Shown in pieces: positions 13,563 to 26,419 of a stretch of 64,000 nt of DNA. A program made the position numbers and the translations under genes. Source of the DNA: Himantopus leucocephalus (lineage: Eukaryota > Chordata > Aves > Charadriiformes > Recurvirostridae); the NCBI GenBank assembly GCA_003993805.1, contig RSEF01000031.1, positions 56,330,646 to 56,394,645 of the forward strand, read 5' to 3'. The notes below the pieces were generated by a model that saw nothing but the letters and a program-made list of their open reading frames with translations, was not told the DNA's origin and searched no databases. Within the stretch, counting starts at the first letter, position 1, and each line of letters opens with the position of its first letter.

Positions 13563-14591
13563 GAAGGAGAAAATAATGGATTCACTTGAAGAGATCATAT
13601 AATGTTCACAGACAGATTTCCAGACAGTGATGCATATGCTCAACTATTTACAAAGAATGAGTTGATTTTTTAACAAAAATGACAGTAGCATGAACATTGT
13701 ATATGCCAGGAAAGGGTTAGATTTTTTGGATTTTTTTTCCACTTGCAAGGAACTGACAAACCTTTTATTCTTACAGATAACTTCTTGGGCTACTCTGCAA
13801 CCCCAGCTTCAAGGATCCCAAATAGATCTACATGGCCTGGAGGTATTGCTTTCCCACTACCTGAAACACCATATAAAATCCGGATCTCCTGTGAAGAAAC
13901 GATCTCAGTGCTCGATTTGGTTGGAGGAGTCCACAGAAGCAGACACACCCACTCACAAGATTGCAAGAAGTAGTGATGTTCGGGAGAAAAATCGGTTATG
14001 GAAGGGGGAAAAAGGGTGAAAGAGGATATACCTGCTATATATTTGTATATAAATGTATGCATACGTGATATCCATGGACATATATGAGAAGAAAATAGCA
14101 AGTGCCAATGTTGTAGCTTTTGGCTGGACACCCTTGAGAGCAATGCCACCCCTCCTTGAGAGTCCTGCTTTATCCAGGAGTATGGGCACAAGCTGCTGCT
14201 GTCCTCGTTCCCTTTCCCCAGGGCCAAGGGTACACCAGACGAAGGTCTCTGCACCTCCTGAGCACCCTGAGACTATTTGTTCTCAGCATATCAGGCAGCC
14301 CCTCAGACCTCCTCATTGCTCCCACGGGTGCCTCAGTTTCTTGCAGCTCCATCTTCCTTCGATGATGGGATCTAGCACATTGTTTCACATGCGCATGGAG
14401 CTGCCTCTACTGTCCTCCCTGCATTGCTACTGATATTAAAAACCAGAGCGACAATAAAGAGAGCCAGCTGCCAGTGGGAAAAGCAAAGGGAATTATCTAG
14501 AAGGAGAAACAGATTATTTTGTACAAAAAAAAAAATAATTTTACTGTGCTAGAAGATAAGAGCAAAATAATTAAAGGGGTATTTTCTTTCT
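13563..14591. other. ORF-dense, unassigned stretch
   Basis: Several frames overlap here: plus 13690-14019 (109 codons), plus 13743-13973 (76), plus 14053-14433 (126) and minus 13790-14254 (154). No protein family is recognised in any of them. Openness in several frames at once mostly reflects the locally higher GC content. A polypyrimidine tract followed by 'cttacag' ends at about 13778 and looks like a splice acceptor, so an exon of a non-coding transcript or a relic exon is possible but unproven. Confidence 0.35.
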
Positions 14592-14935
14592 GGCGTGGCA
14601 GCCCATTACGATGGCCTTGGCCCAAACACGGGGGCCACATGAGCTAGCGGGAGCAAGCAGGCAGAGGGAAGGGGCACGGGCACGTTATGTCAGAGGCGGG
14701 CAGCGTTCAGCTGGTGGGTTTCACCAGCTGGCAGAGAGGCCATCCTGAACGTGGACAGCGCAGAAAACTGCCGGGGTGATGAGGCCAGCTTTCGGATGGG
14801 GTCTGTCCCACCCAGGTACACATCTCCACGTATGTACGATGCTTTCGTTCAGCTTGTTTGCAGAAGACAGTGAGTCATGCTGGGAGCACGCCACCCGCTT
14901 CCACTAGCAACGCCAGCAACAGTGCTTGCTGTTGC
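14592..14935. promoter_or_regulatory. CpG-enriched patch, possible regulatory element
   Basis: Within about 340 bases I count roughly 18 CG dinucleotides in a GC-rich segment, against a CpG-poor background. It contains a perfect 9-bp inverted repeat (cagctggtg and caccagctg, 14708-14716 and 14722-14730) that places two CAGCTG E-box cores head to head. A second inverted repeat (gcaacag and ctgttgc, 14916-14935) runs into 'gttgccatgg', which resembles an RFX-type half-site. No transcription start, first exon or downstream gene can be demonstrated, so the regulatory reading is an inference from composition. Confidence 0.3.
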
Positions 14936-15618
14936 CATGGCTTTCACTATTTCATGACAACATTTGCTCATGAAAGATGTACGTAATCTGAATTGGGGTG
15001 AAAAAGGCCTTGCATTGTTTCCTGAGACTTACCTTTCTCTCAGACAAAATTCATGGCTATTATTTTTGGATTACAGCAGGAAACTCCTGTCTAATTCAAA
15101 ACAGCGTCACGTATTGGCATACGTCTCCCCTCACCTCTCCCTCTGCCAAAATGTCAGCTTTGCTTAGGATATGTGTCCTCTTGTGACTACAATGAAAGCT
15201 GTGTCCTCCTTGGTACAATTTATCATGCAGGGTTCAGTGATGCAGTGTGCCAAGCAAGGAAGAAGAACATGAAACCTTATCACCATGGTGTTTATTGACC
15301 AGTCATCCTGCTTTGTACTCATTTCCTCCCCTTAATTCCCTGCAAGTATACATTGGCTCAAAATCAAAAGGAATGCAATAGTTAAAAAAAATCATATGCT
15401 CTGCGATGAATGTATTATTCCATACATGCTGATGGTGCAATTATTTCTCTCCTGTGTTAACTGAAAACGTTTGCTAATAAAATTTGTTCCAGAAAAACAG
15501 AGCATTATTCCATTATGCTGTTTGAATCCTAACAAATTAGCCTCTTTTTCCCTTGGAAAAATCAAGTTTTGCAATTGAGACATCATCCTGAGAACCACTG
15601 TTTACACACATTAGAGGA

Positions 15619-15627
15619 GGGGGGGGG
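15619..15627 (+). repeat. G9 homopolymer
   Basis: Nine consecutive G preceded by a GA-rich lead. A simple repeat with no assigned role. Confidence 0.8.
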
Positions 15628-17336
15628 CACACAAACAAAATAATAAAAATATTTGTGTTTGCCAGTCCTACTCAGCCAAGAAAGAAGCAGAAAAAGATCA
15701 CAGCCAGAACATGCTGTACCCAGCTCTTGCTGGCTGATGATTCCCTACTATGAAATTAACCCATCTGACCTAATGCTCTACCTCAGCCCTACAACATCAG
15801 TCTGGAAACAGAGATGCTCCGGGATAAAGCCAATTAACTCCATCCCTCAGCAGTACAGCAAGACACGCAGAAGAAAGGGATTTCTTTGTGCATTACAGCG
15901 TGCAATCCCCACAGACAAAGCATGGGAGGGGAGAACAATAACTCCCTTCTCGGTCCTGCTTTACCTTTTCCCCTTTTCTTTAACCCCTCATCCACCCAGC
16001 ACTGCATGTTCTCCCTCTCAGAGCTCAGCAGGGCAGCTACACCCCACGGTAAATCCTGTGCATGGGCTCAGAGCCTGTCCCGCAGTCATGGTGGAGAGTA
16101 GAAAGGCATCAGCTCCTCACCGTCCATCGTCTGCTGTTCCTCAGGGGCTCGGATGTGGCAAGGGAGATGTGTAGGGCACTACCACCAGCACATTTGGACG
16201 AGGTGGCCTTGTCTCACCATTGCCCTCCAAGTGACAAAACCGCAAGCCAGTCTTGCATAAGGACATACAGAAGAATACAAGAGAAAAAAAAGGGTAAGTA
16301 AAGGTAAACCAGAGCCTTTTCCTAAGCTTTCGTGGAAGTCACTTATCTGGGGCACAGTCTGGCCCTGCAGTCATGTCAACTTTTCACCAGAGGAAGCCTG
16401 ACAAGTTTTGTATTATTCTCCATTTACGTCTTTCTTTTTTGCTTTAGTGCAGCCCTAAGGTAAAATTGTAGACTGCTCCTTTTGTTATGTACCTTTTCCC
16501 AAGACAGAGCACAGAACCTCCAATAAGTGCAATAACATCGGCAAATACACATTTTGCTGATTTGCCTTTGCTTGAAAATATTCTCACAGCTATGCTACAC
16601 AGAGGAAGAAGGAGGTGGTGACGATTCAGTGAGAGGCCAAAAAGTAAGAGAAGAAAACCTCTCGGGGAAGAAAGGAACTAATGAACAAAAGTTGGGAACA
16701 GAAAGACTGTTATGCCACAAATATAAAATGTATAGTCACATAAGCTCATAGGAAAGAAAATGAGAGCTGACATCCTACAATGCTAGATTGATTAGGGAGG
16801 ACTTGGAAGACGACCAAGGTCTGGGAATGGCATGGGAAATCATTTCAAAGGAGAAAGAACCTCACACTCTGCTACGGGGGACTGCAGCAGTACAATAACA
16901 CACGAAGAGGATGTTGGAGAGCTGCCATGGACCCTGGGCTGAGGGGAAGCAAAAACATATGACAATGTGTGTGGTTATAATGGATACCTGCACAGCTTGC
17001 ACGGTGATGTGAGGGATTTGGACCTTCAACCACCTGAAAAGGGCCAGATTTGAGAGACCAAATGTTGTCTTCCCATTTGCCAGTCTGCCCCCTCCTAGTT
17101 CAGATACACCTCCTGAAGACTTCCCACAGCGCCTGCAAAATAGCGGCATAACAGCGAAATGGATATTGCCACACTCCTGAATATTTCCTTCTCTGTCTTT
17201 TTTTTTTTTTGCTTTGTCCATTTTCTCCTTCTAGCCAAGGGCTGAGACTATCTTCACCATTTATTTGATGTTGCAGACACAATAATGATGAATACCCTTT
17301 AATTGTAATTATAGTGGAACTCCATGCCTTTCTCTG

Positions 17337-17348
17337 CACACACACACA
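17337..17348 (+). repeat. (CA)6 microsatellite
   Basis: Six CA units. A short simple repeat. Confidence 0.8.
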
Positions 17349-20300
17349 GAGCATCCATGCAATCCAGGTACATTTGTATCACATTTTCACAGCATTTCTC
17401 TGCTGACAAGGTTGAGCTACCTTTGAAAGGAATTTTGTCCCATGAAAATCAAGGAGGATGTTGTCTTTGAGTGAGAGTGAAGCAAAATTTCTGCTTCAAT
17501 CTTTAGTAAACTCCAACTTCCATAATGCCCAATTTAAACATGAGCCTAATACTGGAGCTTTTCAAGCAAGGAAGACTGAATTGTGAGTAGAAATATCCCC
17601 ATTACTGGTAGTCATATTGAGAGTTCAGAGTATGTTATACCTCTACAGATTGGAAAACACTCAGGGAGGAGCTTGTGCCAGCCTGTCTGTACAACACCAG
17701 CCATATGTTGGCATACTTCGGTAAAGAAGTAGTAAACTATACGTGGGGTCAAAGCTTCCCCTGAAGCACCTCAGCAACACACACATGGAGCAGCTGTGTT
17801 GGCCCCAATTCACAGGGCAAACGCAGGTTATCTGGACATACCTTGAAACTGGGACTCAGGTATTCGCTTTTTCAGAAGTCAAGAAAATTGCCGAACAATG
17901 AGAATAAGGATAAAATGTCTGTTGTTACTATGGGAAAAGCCATCTTTACATGTAGGTTATTGGGTTTTTGTAACAAAGGAAAGCATGCAATAAGATGCTC
18001 AGAAGCTAATGTGAGCAGCCTCAGGGTTTAGTTCAGAAAGCATAACAATTTGAACAAAAAGAAGATGGGAATACCAGTTGCCCTTCTAGTCCTGATGGAA
18101 GAAGGCATTAATTGCAAAAAGACTCACTGTAATATCCTTAGTCTTAAAAAAACCCCAGACCCAGACCCTTAAAAACACTAAACACTGATTGAGTTTACGA
18201 TGACTGAATAGTGTTAAAATAGGCAAATAGTCTGGAGGAGAGATGGCTAGGTGGCCAAATAGACTTGAAAGTCAACACCCAGGAAATTTCTTTTAAATTA
18301 TTTGGAAGCAGAAATCTTTTGGAAAACGTTGATCATGTGAAGAAAGCTGTGCTAGTTAGAACCCTAGATCTGCCAATCCTTTAGAATATGGTAATTTATT
18401 CAGGTTTATTTTCCTGGGGGAAAATATATCTGGGGGAACACTGATAAATCTCTTCTCTAACTATTAATTACAAATTCAAAATGAATCTCGTTTGGCCTTG
18501 CAGAAACTTTTTTTGTATTTGCTTTCCATGCAACGTCTGGTTTTTATTTATCTTAATTTGATTAAAATGTAGCCATTCAAAACTCAGAGTTTCTGTAAAG
18601 ACTGTCACCTTTAATATGTCTGGGAGTATATTCACAGAAGAAATAATATTTGTCATCTATATTTTCTCTTTTTATCAAATCCTGTTTGGCACTTATAGAC
18701 GAAACATCATATATTTGAAAGCCTGCACTAAAGTCTTCCCTCTCTGAACCCTTGCAAGGTAGCAGACATGAGGCTGGCCCGGGGACGATGGGGTGGTCCT
18801 GTAGAGATTTCAGAAGGGGCAGAGAATATGAAGGTCATAAACATGCCAAAGCCCCTTGTGTTAAAATTAATTGATGGGTTCAGTACAAAAATCTGTGTTA
18901 AAATAGTTTTCACCTTTGATTCACAGCTGATTTTGCTGCAGGCTTCTTATGCTGGTCACAAACCGGTCTGCTGACGTACTCCTGGCAGAGGTCTCAGCAC
19001 CATACCTGCACAGTCCAGTACACGGGGGTGAGCGTGGATGTGGCCATGGGGGATGTCAGGGCAGGCTGGATCATGACCTTTTATTCCTTATATATTTCTG
19101 GGTTTTTTTTGCAGAATCAGACTCCCGAGTGCAGCACAGCGTCCTGGGTCTTTATGGCACTGTTGGAAAATGCAGTTCATGAAACATTTAAGAAACAAAT
19201 TTTGTTCCTATATTTTTCACTAGGGGAAGGGAAACGACCCAAACTGTGGTGTGTGTTATGAACTCCGCGTGAGCACAGTAAACCACACAGGACAATGAGC
19301 AAATTGCATCGCCTTTATGGCTTCCAGGAATCAGCTGGGCTATCTCCTGCCAGCATCCCAAGGGCTTCCTTAACCTGGAGAAACCCACGACGAACAGAGG
19401 CAGACAGTCAGGAGCAAATCACAGACCTAGTCAGTCTTTGGCCTCCTTTTTCATTCAGACAAATTTTAAATGTTAAATAAATACTGAAGGAATCACTTGT
19501 CACCACAAATTATTCCTTTGAATGTTTACTGTTCATGCCAGCTTCCCTGGGGTCCTTCCCATTTAGAAACAACTTTAACAAGCAATCTCATAAAACATTG
19601 ACCATTATTCCCCAAGAAGTTGTGCCTAGTGACTTGTTACACAGAAATATGTTTCCAATTTCACTTTAAAACGTATTAGAAAGGGGTCCTCAGTATTTTT
19701 TACATTAGTATTTAGTGCCATGTGGAAATGGCAATTATAAATTGCCACAGGCTGTACTTATAGCCTTTATTTTTGTTTAACTGTTTAGATGGTGCTTTTC
19801 AGTCCCCTTCCCTCTGCAGGCCTGGGAGAGCGATTTGTTTGCTGCTTGCCTCAGCAGTCCTTGCCAGGGACAGGGACAGCAACTACTTGAATGCACAATC
19901 ATATCGTTGTTCTGTCCCTCCTTCTCCGTAATAGATGCAGACCGAGCCGGTAGCTGCAAGGGCACGTGTGAGAGCTGCTCGTGCTCTTCCAAGGCACTGG
20001 GTTTCAAGGGCAAGCTGAAGGACGGGTGGCTCAGCAGTGCTTCTGCTCCAGGCGAGCAGAGGACTTCAGAAGGTGCGTGAAGCCTGATGTGGGGACCAGC
20101 AGATGGTGCCACTGCAGACAGTGGTTGCATTTTGCTTTTTTTTCTCCTCAAAGCCTACATTTTGGAAAAAACCCTAGCATTACTGGTTCATGAGGACCAG
20201 CTCCAAATTTGAATTTGCTGCTTATATTTTCTCTGTACATAAGGCTATAATGTATTTATGTTATGAAAGCGGTGTCTCCCTGTGCCCTGTTTTCCCCTTA

Positions 20301-22319
20301 GACCATACCCAGCTGTGGGTGCCTGTCCTTTCTAGAAAAACCAAGCTAGCAGGCTCTAAAGGCTGACCTGAGTTTGTTTTGTTTTGCCCCAGGTCCTAGT
20401 GGGTCTCAGCCCACTTTAGCATGCAGTTTGGTGAAAGATGCTGCAAGAGACGAAGGCCAACTGCAATGGAGATGCAGCTGGTGACAGCAGACTCAATATC
20501 AACAGAAAGACATCAGCACCAGGTCCAAAAGGATCTACTCTAAGCATTGTATTTCCATCCTGTAGAATTAGAGGGCAACAACAAGTACAATATTGTTTTG
20601 CACAGAGTAACAGGGTCGGCTGCTCTCACTTTCCACAGTAATAGGTATTCCATGCAAGAACCTATAGTAACAAAAGGAAATGACTGTGCCATACCGTAAT
20701 AAAAAATTCAGGGAAAAGGATTAACTTTAAGGAAACAACAAAGGCCCTGAAGTAATGATTCATGAAAATATTTTAATTAAAAATTAATGATGAGGCAAGG
20801 TGGGACCAAGAACTGTGGAATATTATGACTGAGGGAATCTGAAGGAACTGAAATGAGTTTGAGAAAAATACATCAAACTGCAACAGGACCTCTGAGGATG
20901 AGACAAGCCATGACATCTCAGGCAGGGAATGCCATTCGTAACCTCTGTGACACATTGACTTCTGTGAAAGGGCTTATGTGATAAAATTACCCCCACAGGG
21001 GGATGCTGGAGACCATGGCTATGGTCACATCAGCAAGCTGTGTATCTGCAGGGCTAAACAGGTGGTGCTCAGGGTCCAACATCTCTTCTCTACACATTTC
21101 TGGGTTTTTAAATTACCATTACTTCAGACAAGCTCCAGTATGATCTCATGGACTGGTTGCCAACCACTTGTTTGTGACCAAGGTGCAGTAAAAGTGCTCC
21201 TGGAACACATTCTTGCACTTATTTTCAACCAAAAGTAATCCCATTCACGCACACCTTGACGTGTGTGTGCATCCTTCCTTGGAGCAAACCAAAGCAGAGG
21301 ATCAGGAGATGGCTGGGAATTTCTCTTCAAAAGAGCACTCCCCATCTGAGCTGACACACTGATGTAAATGCAGCTGCTCGTTCAAGAAGTCCCTCTCAGA
21401 CTTAACTTGTTGTTTTCCTTTGACTTAAGAGAAGATGCAGGAGTTCTTTTGTTAATTTAGTAAATCTCTGCTCACTCAAATAGACTCTTCAGCTTCAATG
21501 ACGGTACTTGTGTGAATTAAATAATCATCTGTGGACATAGCCATCTCTGATTTCACCCTATCAAGTTATGCTGTCTGGTTGTTTATGCAGGAATTTGTTT
21601 AAAAGGGAGACAAGATGGCTAGAAAAGACTTGTTTAGACTGTTTTTGGGATCAGAACTGGGATTAGTTTTAGGAGTTATAGGCCTGTCCCTTCAAATTCT
21701 TACTACTGAGCTTGGAAGCTTAATTCTCCAAGATGCTGGTCTCTCTGGTCTGTCTCCAACAAAGCACTCAGGCTGCTGGTTGACTTTTAAGCCTGGGAAC
21801 AATACTCAGCAGACTCCTTGGGCTTGCACTGAACACACACTCCAGGGTTGTGGTGGCTGACCTGTGTTTGTAGGATTGGTCCCAGTTCTCTGAGGACTAA
21901 GTCATTTGAGAATTTAGTAAGCACCAAAAAAGTTTTGAGGTGACATTTTTCAAGTATTGTAAAAATCCTCTTAACCACTCACTAGTGTGCTATATTTGTG
22001 TTATCTCAGAGCGGATACATTTCTCACTTGCTGGAAATTTAACACCTAATAAAAATAGAACTTCTGAACTTTCAAGGACCCTTTGAATAGTGTAGCTGTA
22101 CAACATGTCTGCACTGCAGCAGAGGTGAAAGGGTTCGTAAAGGTCTGCGTGACATGTAGCATTGCTTGGTGCAAGCACTAACCAAGAGTGGCTATTGCAT
22201 CCTCCAAACAAAACTAAACAGGCAATTACTGGAAATCCAGGCAGCAAAAATCCGTTTGGATCCACTCGACACATGCTGACTTCAGATAAAGACAATGCTA
22301 CACAATAGGGATACAGCCT

Positions 22320-22890
22320 TTCCCCCGGGAAGTCGATGGCAAAACTCCCCCTGACGTTGTCAGAGTCTAGATTTCATCCAAGGACTGAACCTCCCCCTAC
22401 TGACTTCTGTGGGGCCATTTACAGCTCCGATGCTTGTAGGAGACACAGAAATGGTTCTGAACCAAGATAATGAACTATTGTTCAGGATGTTTTTCTTGAC
22501 ATAAAATGCATAGTTTCGGAAAGGCAGAGACGCGCAGAGATTCCCTTCCCCTGATCCAAGAGACTCACATCAATCTTCAAAGAGCTGCATGCTCCAGAGA
22601 GATGTGACACTGGGATGAGGAATAATCGCGAACAAATCGGAGTTAAGATAAGAAGCAGTATTTTACTGCAATGGAAGCAATAATAGGATATCTCTGTGTT
22701 GAGGACCAGTTTGCTAGAGTCTTGGAAGCAGTTGTTTCCTCTAAGCTGCAAACGGCGTGTATGATATCGATACGTCCGTGTTGCACTGGCTTGCAGTCTC
22801 AGTGGTGTTTCTCAGAGGACGAGAGCAGAGCAGAGCCGAGTTCTTTCTCACAGTGTTTATAAATGGCTGGCAAGGCCACCTTGCCAGAAT
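22320..22890. promoter_or_regulatory. CpG-bearing patch with TATA-like hexamer and hairpin
   Basis: CG dinucleotides are clearly more frequent here than in the flanks (for example around 22526-22534, 22625-22640 and 22750-22775). The patch ends at TATAAA (22858-22863), which is followed four bases later by a perfect 9-bp inverted repeat with a 3-base loop (ctggcaagg and ccttgccag, 22867-22887). The arrangement could be a decayed promoter or a conserved regulatory element. No transcribed exon can be shown downstream, and TATAAA occurs often by chance in AT-rich DNA. Confidence 0.2.
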
Positions 22891-23277
22891 GAATTATAGC
22901 TATCTCCCGGTACAGTCTGAGCTGGATTAACTACGTTTGTAATTATCACTCTGGGAGAAGAAAAGGCGGGGAGAGGGGGGGGAACCTAACACAAAAAACT
23001 GTGACTGTGTAAAAGCAAACCTTTTTGATTTAAGTTGCTGGCATGCACAGTCCAAACAATTTCAAAAGGCTTCAGCTGTTTCAGCCCGAGTGAAATGCTG
23101 CTGTAGGGCCTGGCTGTACAAATGTTGCTCCAGTGAGCAATCCGTACTCACACAGGCAATTTTTTCCGTATCAGGAATATAGCTGTGTTCATAAGGGCTC
23201 CTTCCTCAGAGGAACTTAAACTGGCAGGATGGGGCTCTTATTTTGCTATAGTTGTGTTAGCCCTGCTGTCAGGGAAG

Positions 23278-23291
23278 AAAAAAAAAAAAAA
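23278..23291 (+). repeat. Poly-A run
   Basis: Run of about 14 A without a recognisable retroposon body beside it. A simple homopolymer. Confidence 0.85.
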
Positions 23292-23658
23292 GAGTCTTTT
23301 TATGCTTTGGGAATCTGAACCTCAGTGTGGAAAGTGAGTTCTTGCCTGCTAAAGGCATTTGAATTTTTCTGAGGTTGTTATTGAAGTTCAAAGCAGATAA
23401 GGGCTCTATCTGGGGCTGCAAGCCACTGTAATGCAACACTTATCCAATTTACAAGGATGTTAGTAGCTTCAAAGTTCCCTCTAAAGGCAAACTAAGCCTC
23501 ACAGGCTTGCCCAGCCAGGAGTAAGTTACTCTGTAATGAAGGTGAGACACAGGGAAATGCTGGTAAGAGGCTCCACTTCCTTTCTTGGCTGCTATTGTAT
23601 ATGGTTCCTCCAAATTACAATAAAATCAGCTGCACTGTAGTTGTAAGGCTAGGGAGCC

Positions 23659-23698
23659 AAAAACTAAAAACAAAACAAAAAAGAAAAAAAAAAAGAAG
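23659..23698 (+). repeat. A-rich low-complexity tract
   Basis: About 40 bases of A broken by single C, T or G. It could be the eroded tail of an old retroposon, but no body is recognisable on its left side. Confidence 0.75.
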
Positions 23699-24601
23699 TT
23701 AGGTTTAATAAATGACCAAGGAAGACCATTTTACCAACAGGTGAAATCGGTATAATAGAAGGGGTTTTTTTATTTCATTTCTGAAATGTTTGTTCTTCCT
23801 ATGTGTTGATTCTGCTGTTCTGTGTAACCGGCCTTTGTAGTACATCTAACTGCAGAGATCAGGAAGAAGAATCTAACAGATTGATTAATACACTCTCTTA
23901 TGTCTTGTCCTATGAGAAATACCACCTAGATACAGATACACTTTGCAGATTATGTGGGTGAAAGTAGCAGGGACTTTGCAAGCATTCCGTATAAAGAAAT
24001 TAATTTCTCACAAAATACATTTTTTTAAAAAAGCATGATGGCTGAAAAATCAAATGTTTCTGGGCTAACTTTCAAGTGATGCAATACAGCGGGGAGGTGT
24101 GTGCAGACAGTGTGAGGAAGGGTATGCCTAAGTGATACAGCACAATGCTGCATGGAGGTATGCAGCTCAGTTCATTTAATGCTGGCTTTAATATCTGAAG
24201 CAAAATAGCCTCGTGGTCTGCCTGGATGTTCTTTTTGATTGATGGCATCTTGCTTCTTAATTCTACTAACTGAAAGACTGCCACATTAATATAATATATG
24301 AACAAATACAAAGAGAAGAAATCAGTCAGTGACTAACAGCACATGAAATGTCATTCTTTTTCCTTATGATGTAGATTATTAACGCACATTCCAGCCACCT
24401 GAAAAAATAACGTGCTTGCCAGTCATGGAACATTTTTTCTTTTTTTAAATCGTATCAGAATAAAATGGGAAATTCTCAGAAATATGTGCAGCTAATAATG
24501 TCTACAATTTTTATTCTTTTTTCCACTGAGCAATGTAAACCAGCATCCCTGGTAGTTATTAAGTAAGGAAGTGATCTCATTCCTACGCAACTAAAAGAGT
24601 A

Positions 24602-24625
24602 TTTAAATTTAAATTTAAGTTTAAA
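24602..24625. repeat. (TTTAAA)n self-complementary tract
   Basis: Tandem TTTAAA/AAATTT units with one interrupting G. The tract is nearly its own reverse complement and could extrude a small AT hairpin. Confidence 0.7.
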
Positions 24626-26084
24626 AGATCCCTACTTAGAAATGGGCAGTCAGCCAGCCTGGCTGTAGACCAAGAAATCAGTGTTTCTTTGCACAGACAA
24701 CTCCAGAGAGGACCATTTCAGACTTCAGCAACAAGTTTTCAGAGATCAAGCAGTGAAATAAAAGACATTAAGAAGATAACGTGCTTCTAATATGATGTAC
24801 ATATCAGCATTGCTCAGTGAGATAGCACTCATGTGGAGGAGTACAGGCTCAGACAAAATCTGAACATACTGAAAAAATAAAGTACCTTTCGAGTGTCTGA
24901 GATGTCTGCAGTGGTCCTGGATGAGGAGAAGCTGCTGGTAATCAGCATGCAAGAGTCCCTGAGAGTATGCACTGTGTCTGAGTTTCACACATAAATGATA
25001 AATGTTTCTTGAGAAATGTTAAGGTTTCCAAGGGTATCCTACCCCTTAGCAGAATTTGTGTTTTCTCAGAATTGCATTAAAGACATGCTGGGTCTACTGC
25101 AGCTTGGACCTTGCTTAGCAGACTTTCATAGCTTACCTGTTCCAACTCCTTTGGAGTTTCCCCATCCTCCTTTTAGGCTCCATGGGAAGACAAAGCCAGG
25201 ACATCCTCTCCAGCAGCTCTGTGCTAACAAGTCATTTGGCGCAATAAATCAAAGCAGTTGGTGCTGAGGCCACATGATACTTGTTTGGGGGTTTCACTTC
25301 AGTCAAAGGTTAGCTTGGCTGCCCAGGTTCAGTGTCCCCACCACGCACATACCTGAGAGCCACCTGAAGGACCAGTGGTTTGGTGGCTTCTGGGTCCTTG
25401 TGATAAACCTGTGGTCAGTGTTTCAAGCACCAGTGTCAGGATGAAGACTGTTTGGCACTGTCGATGTCTGGTCACCTTGCCCATTTTTTGACAAAGTGGT
25501 ACTCAAGTGGTTCTAAATGTGCCAGTGAAAAACAAAGCTGGCTGGTGATATTTAGATTCTATGGATATGACTAGGAATAACTTGGCTTTTACCTTCTTAA
25601 ACTAAGTTTGTATTAGGCTTATAATTTCTGTGTTGTTCTCCTTAGTGACACAGTAAATATCTGTACATACTAATTACATTATTTTACAGTTAGGTGGTAT
25701 GTCAACTATTTTGAAGACATTGTGTGGACTACAACATCCATCTGTCTGGACACAGGAGTAATAAAAATCCACCTCCTTAAAAAAAAATAAATTCCCATGT
25801 TTATACCTTTGTTCATCTATGTGAATTACCTGTGTATTGTGTGTAAGCTGAAAATTCTCATTTTCTTCCTAAGCATATTCACCTCCAACCCCAAACAGTG
25901 CTTGGTCAAATATTGCCTTATCTGCACAGTGCAGTCAACGTGCACAGCTGAGAATCCGGCCCAGCTGTAGCAGCAGGTTCAGATGAAGGTTTCAGGCTTT
26001 GAATTGCGGAAGTTGGTCTCACTCAAACAAAGTGAGAAGCTACTTCTAGAGGAAGAGCCTGATATGAAGATAATAAGCCCATTC

Positions 26085-26130
26085 TTTTTTTTTCTTTTTT
26101 TTTTTTTTTTTTTTTTTNTTTTTTATTTTT
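26085..26130 (-). repeat. Poly-T tract with an unresolved base
   Basis: About 45 bases of T interrupted by a C and an A, with an N at 26118. Read on the minus strand it is a poly-A tract. The sequence on its right side would be the body of any minus-strand retroposed copy, but none is recognisable. The N means the true length is unknown. Confidence 0.85.
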
Positions 26131-26360
26131 CTAAGCCTAGCAACAAGAAGCCAAGAGTCTCATCGGCTTATGTCACACACACAGCTGTAAAAGAGGCTGT
26201 AGCTTTGTCGCTTTCACAACAGGATTAGATGAATAATATGATACTTTGAAATAATCAAGGACTATTCATGGCTATTTTTTTTCTACAGGTCACACTGAAG
26301 TCAAAGTTAACAGTTTATTCATCCCCTATGTCATACACAGAGTATTACCAAAAAAACAAC

Positions 26361-26419
26361 AAGAGTCCAAGAGACTTAAACTAAGAGTCCAAGAGACTTT
26401 AAATAAAGTCCAAGAAACC
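26361..26419 (+). repeat. 22-bp tandem repeat, about 2.7 copies
   Basis: Unit 1 (26361-26382) begins aagagtccaagagactta. Unit 2 (26383-26404) differs from it at two positions. A degraded third copy (26405-26419, aaagtccaagaaacc) follows. A short local minisatellite, probably from replication slippage. Confidence 0.85.

Larger units (their letters stand above)
14936..26084. other. Non-coding, mostly unique DNA
   Basis: No gene is supported. The largest frame (15653-16174 plus, 173 codons) has no recognisable domain and overlaps other random frames. The stretch contains a G9 run (15619-15627), (CA)6 at 17337-17348, A-rich tracts at 23278-23291 and 23659-23698, and an AAATTT repeat at 24602-24625. 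A CpG-bearing patch with a TATA-like hexamer lies at 22320-22890. No CR1 copy was recognised over these 11 kb. Confidence 0.7.

Noticed and set aside
15653..16174. 173-codon plus-strand frame
   Set aside because: No family is recognised, it overlaps other frames of similar length, and nothing such as a promoter, splice context or domain supports it as coding.
22858..22863. TATAAA as a stand-alone core promoter
   Set aside because: The hexamer is frequent in AT-rich DNA and no transcribed exon can be shown downstream, so it is only mentioned as part of a larger CpG-bearing patch.
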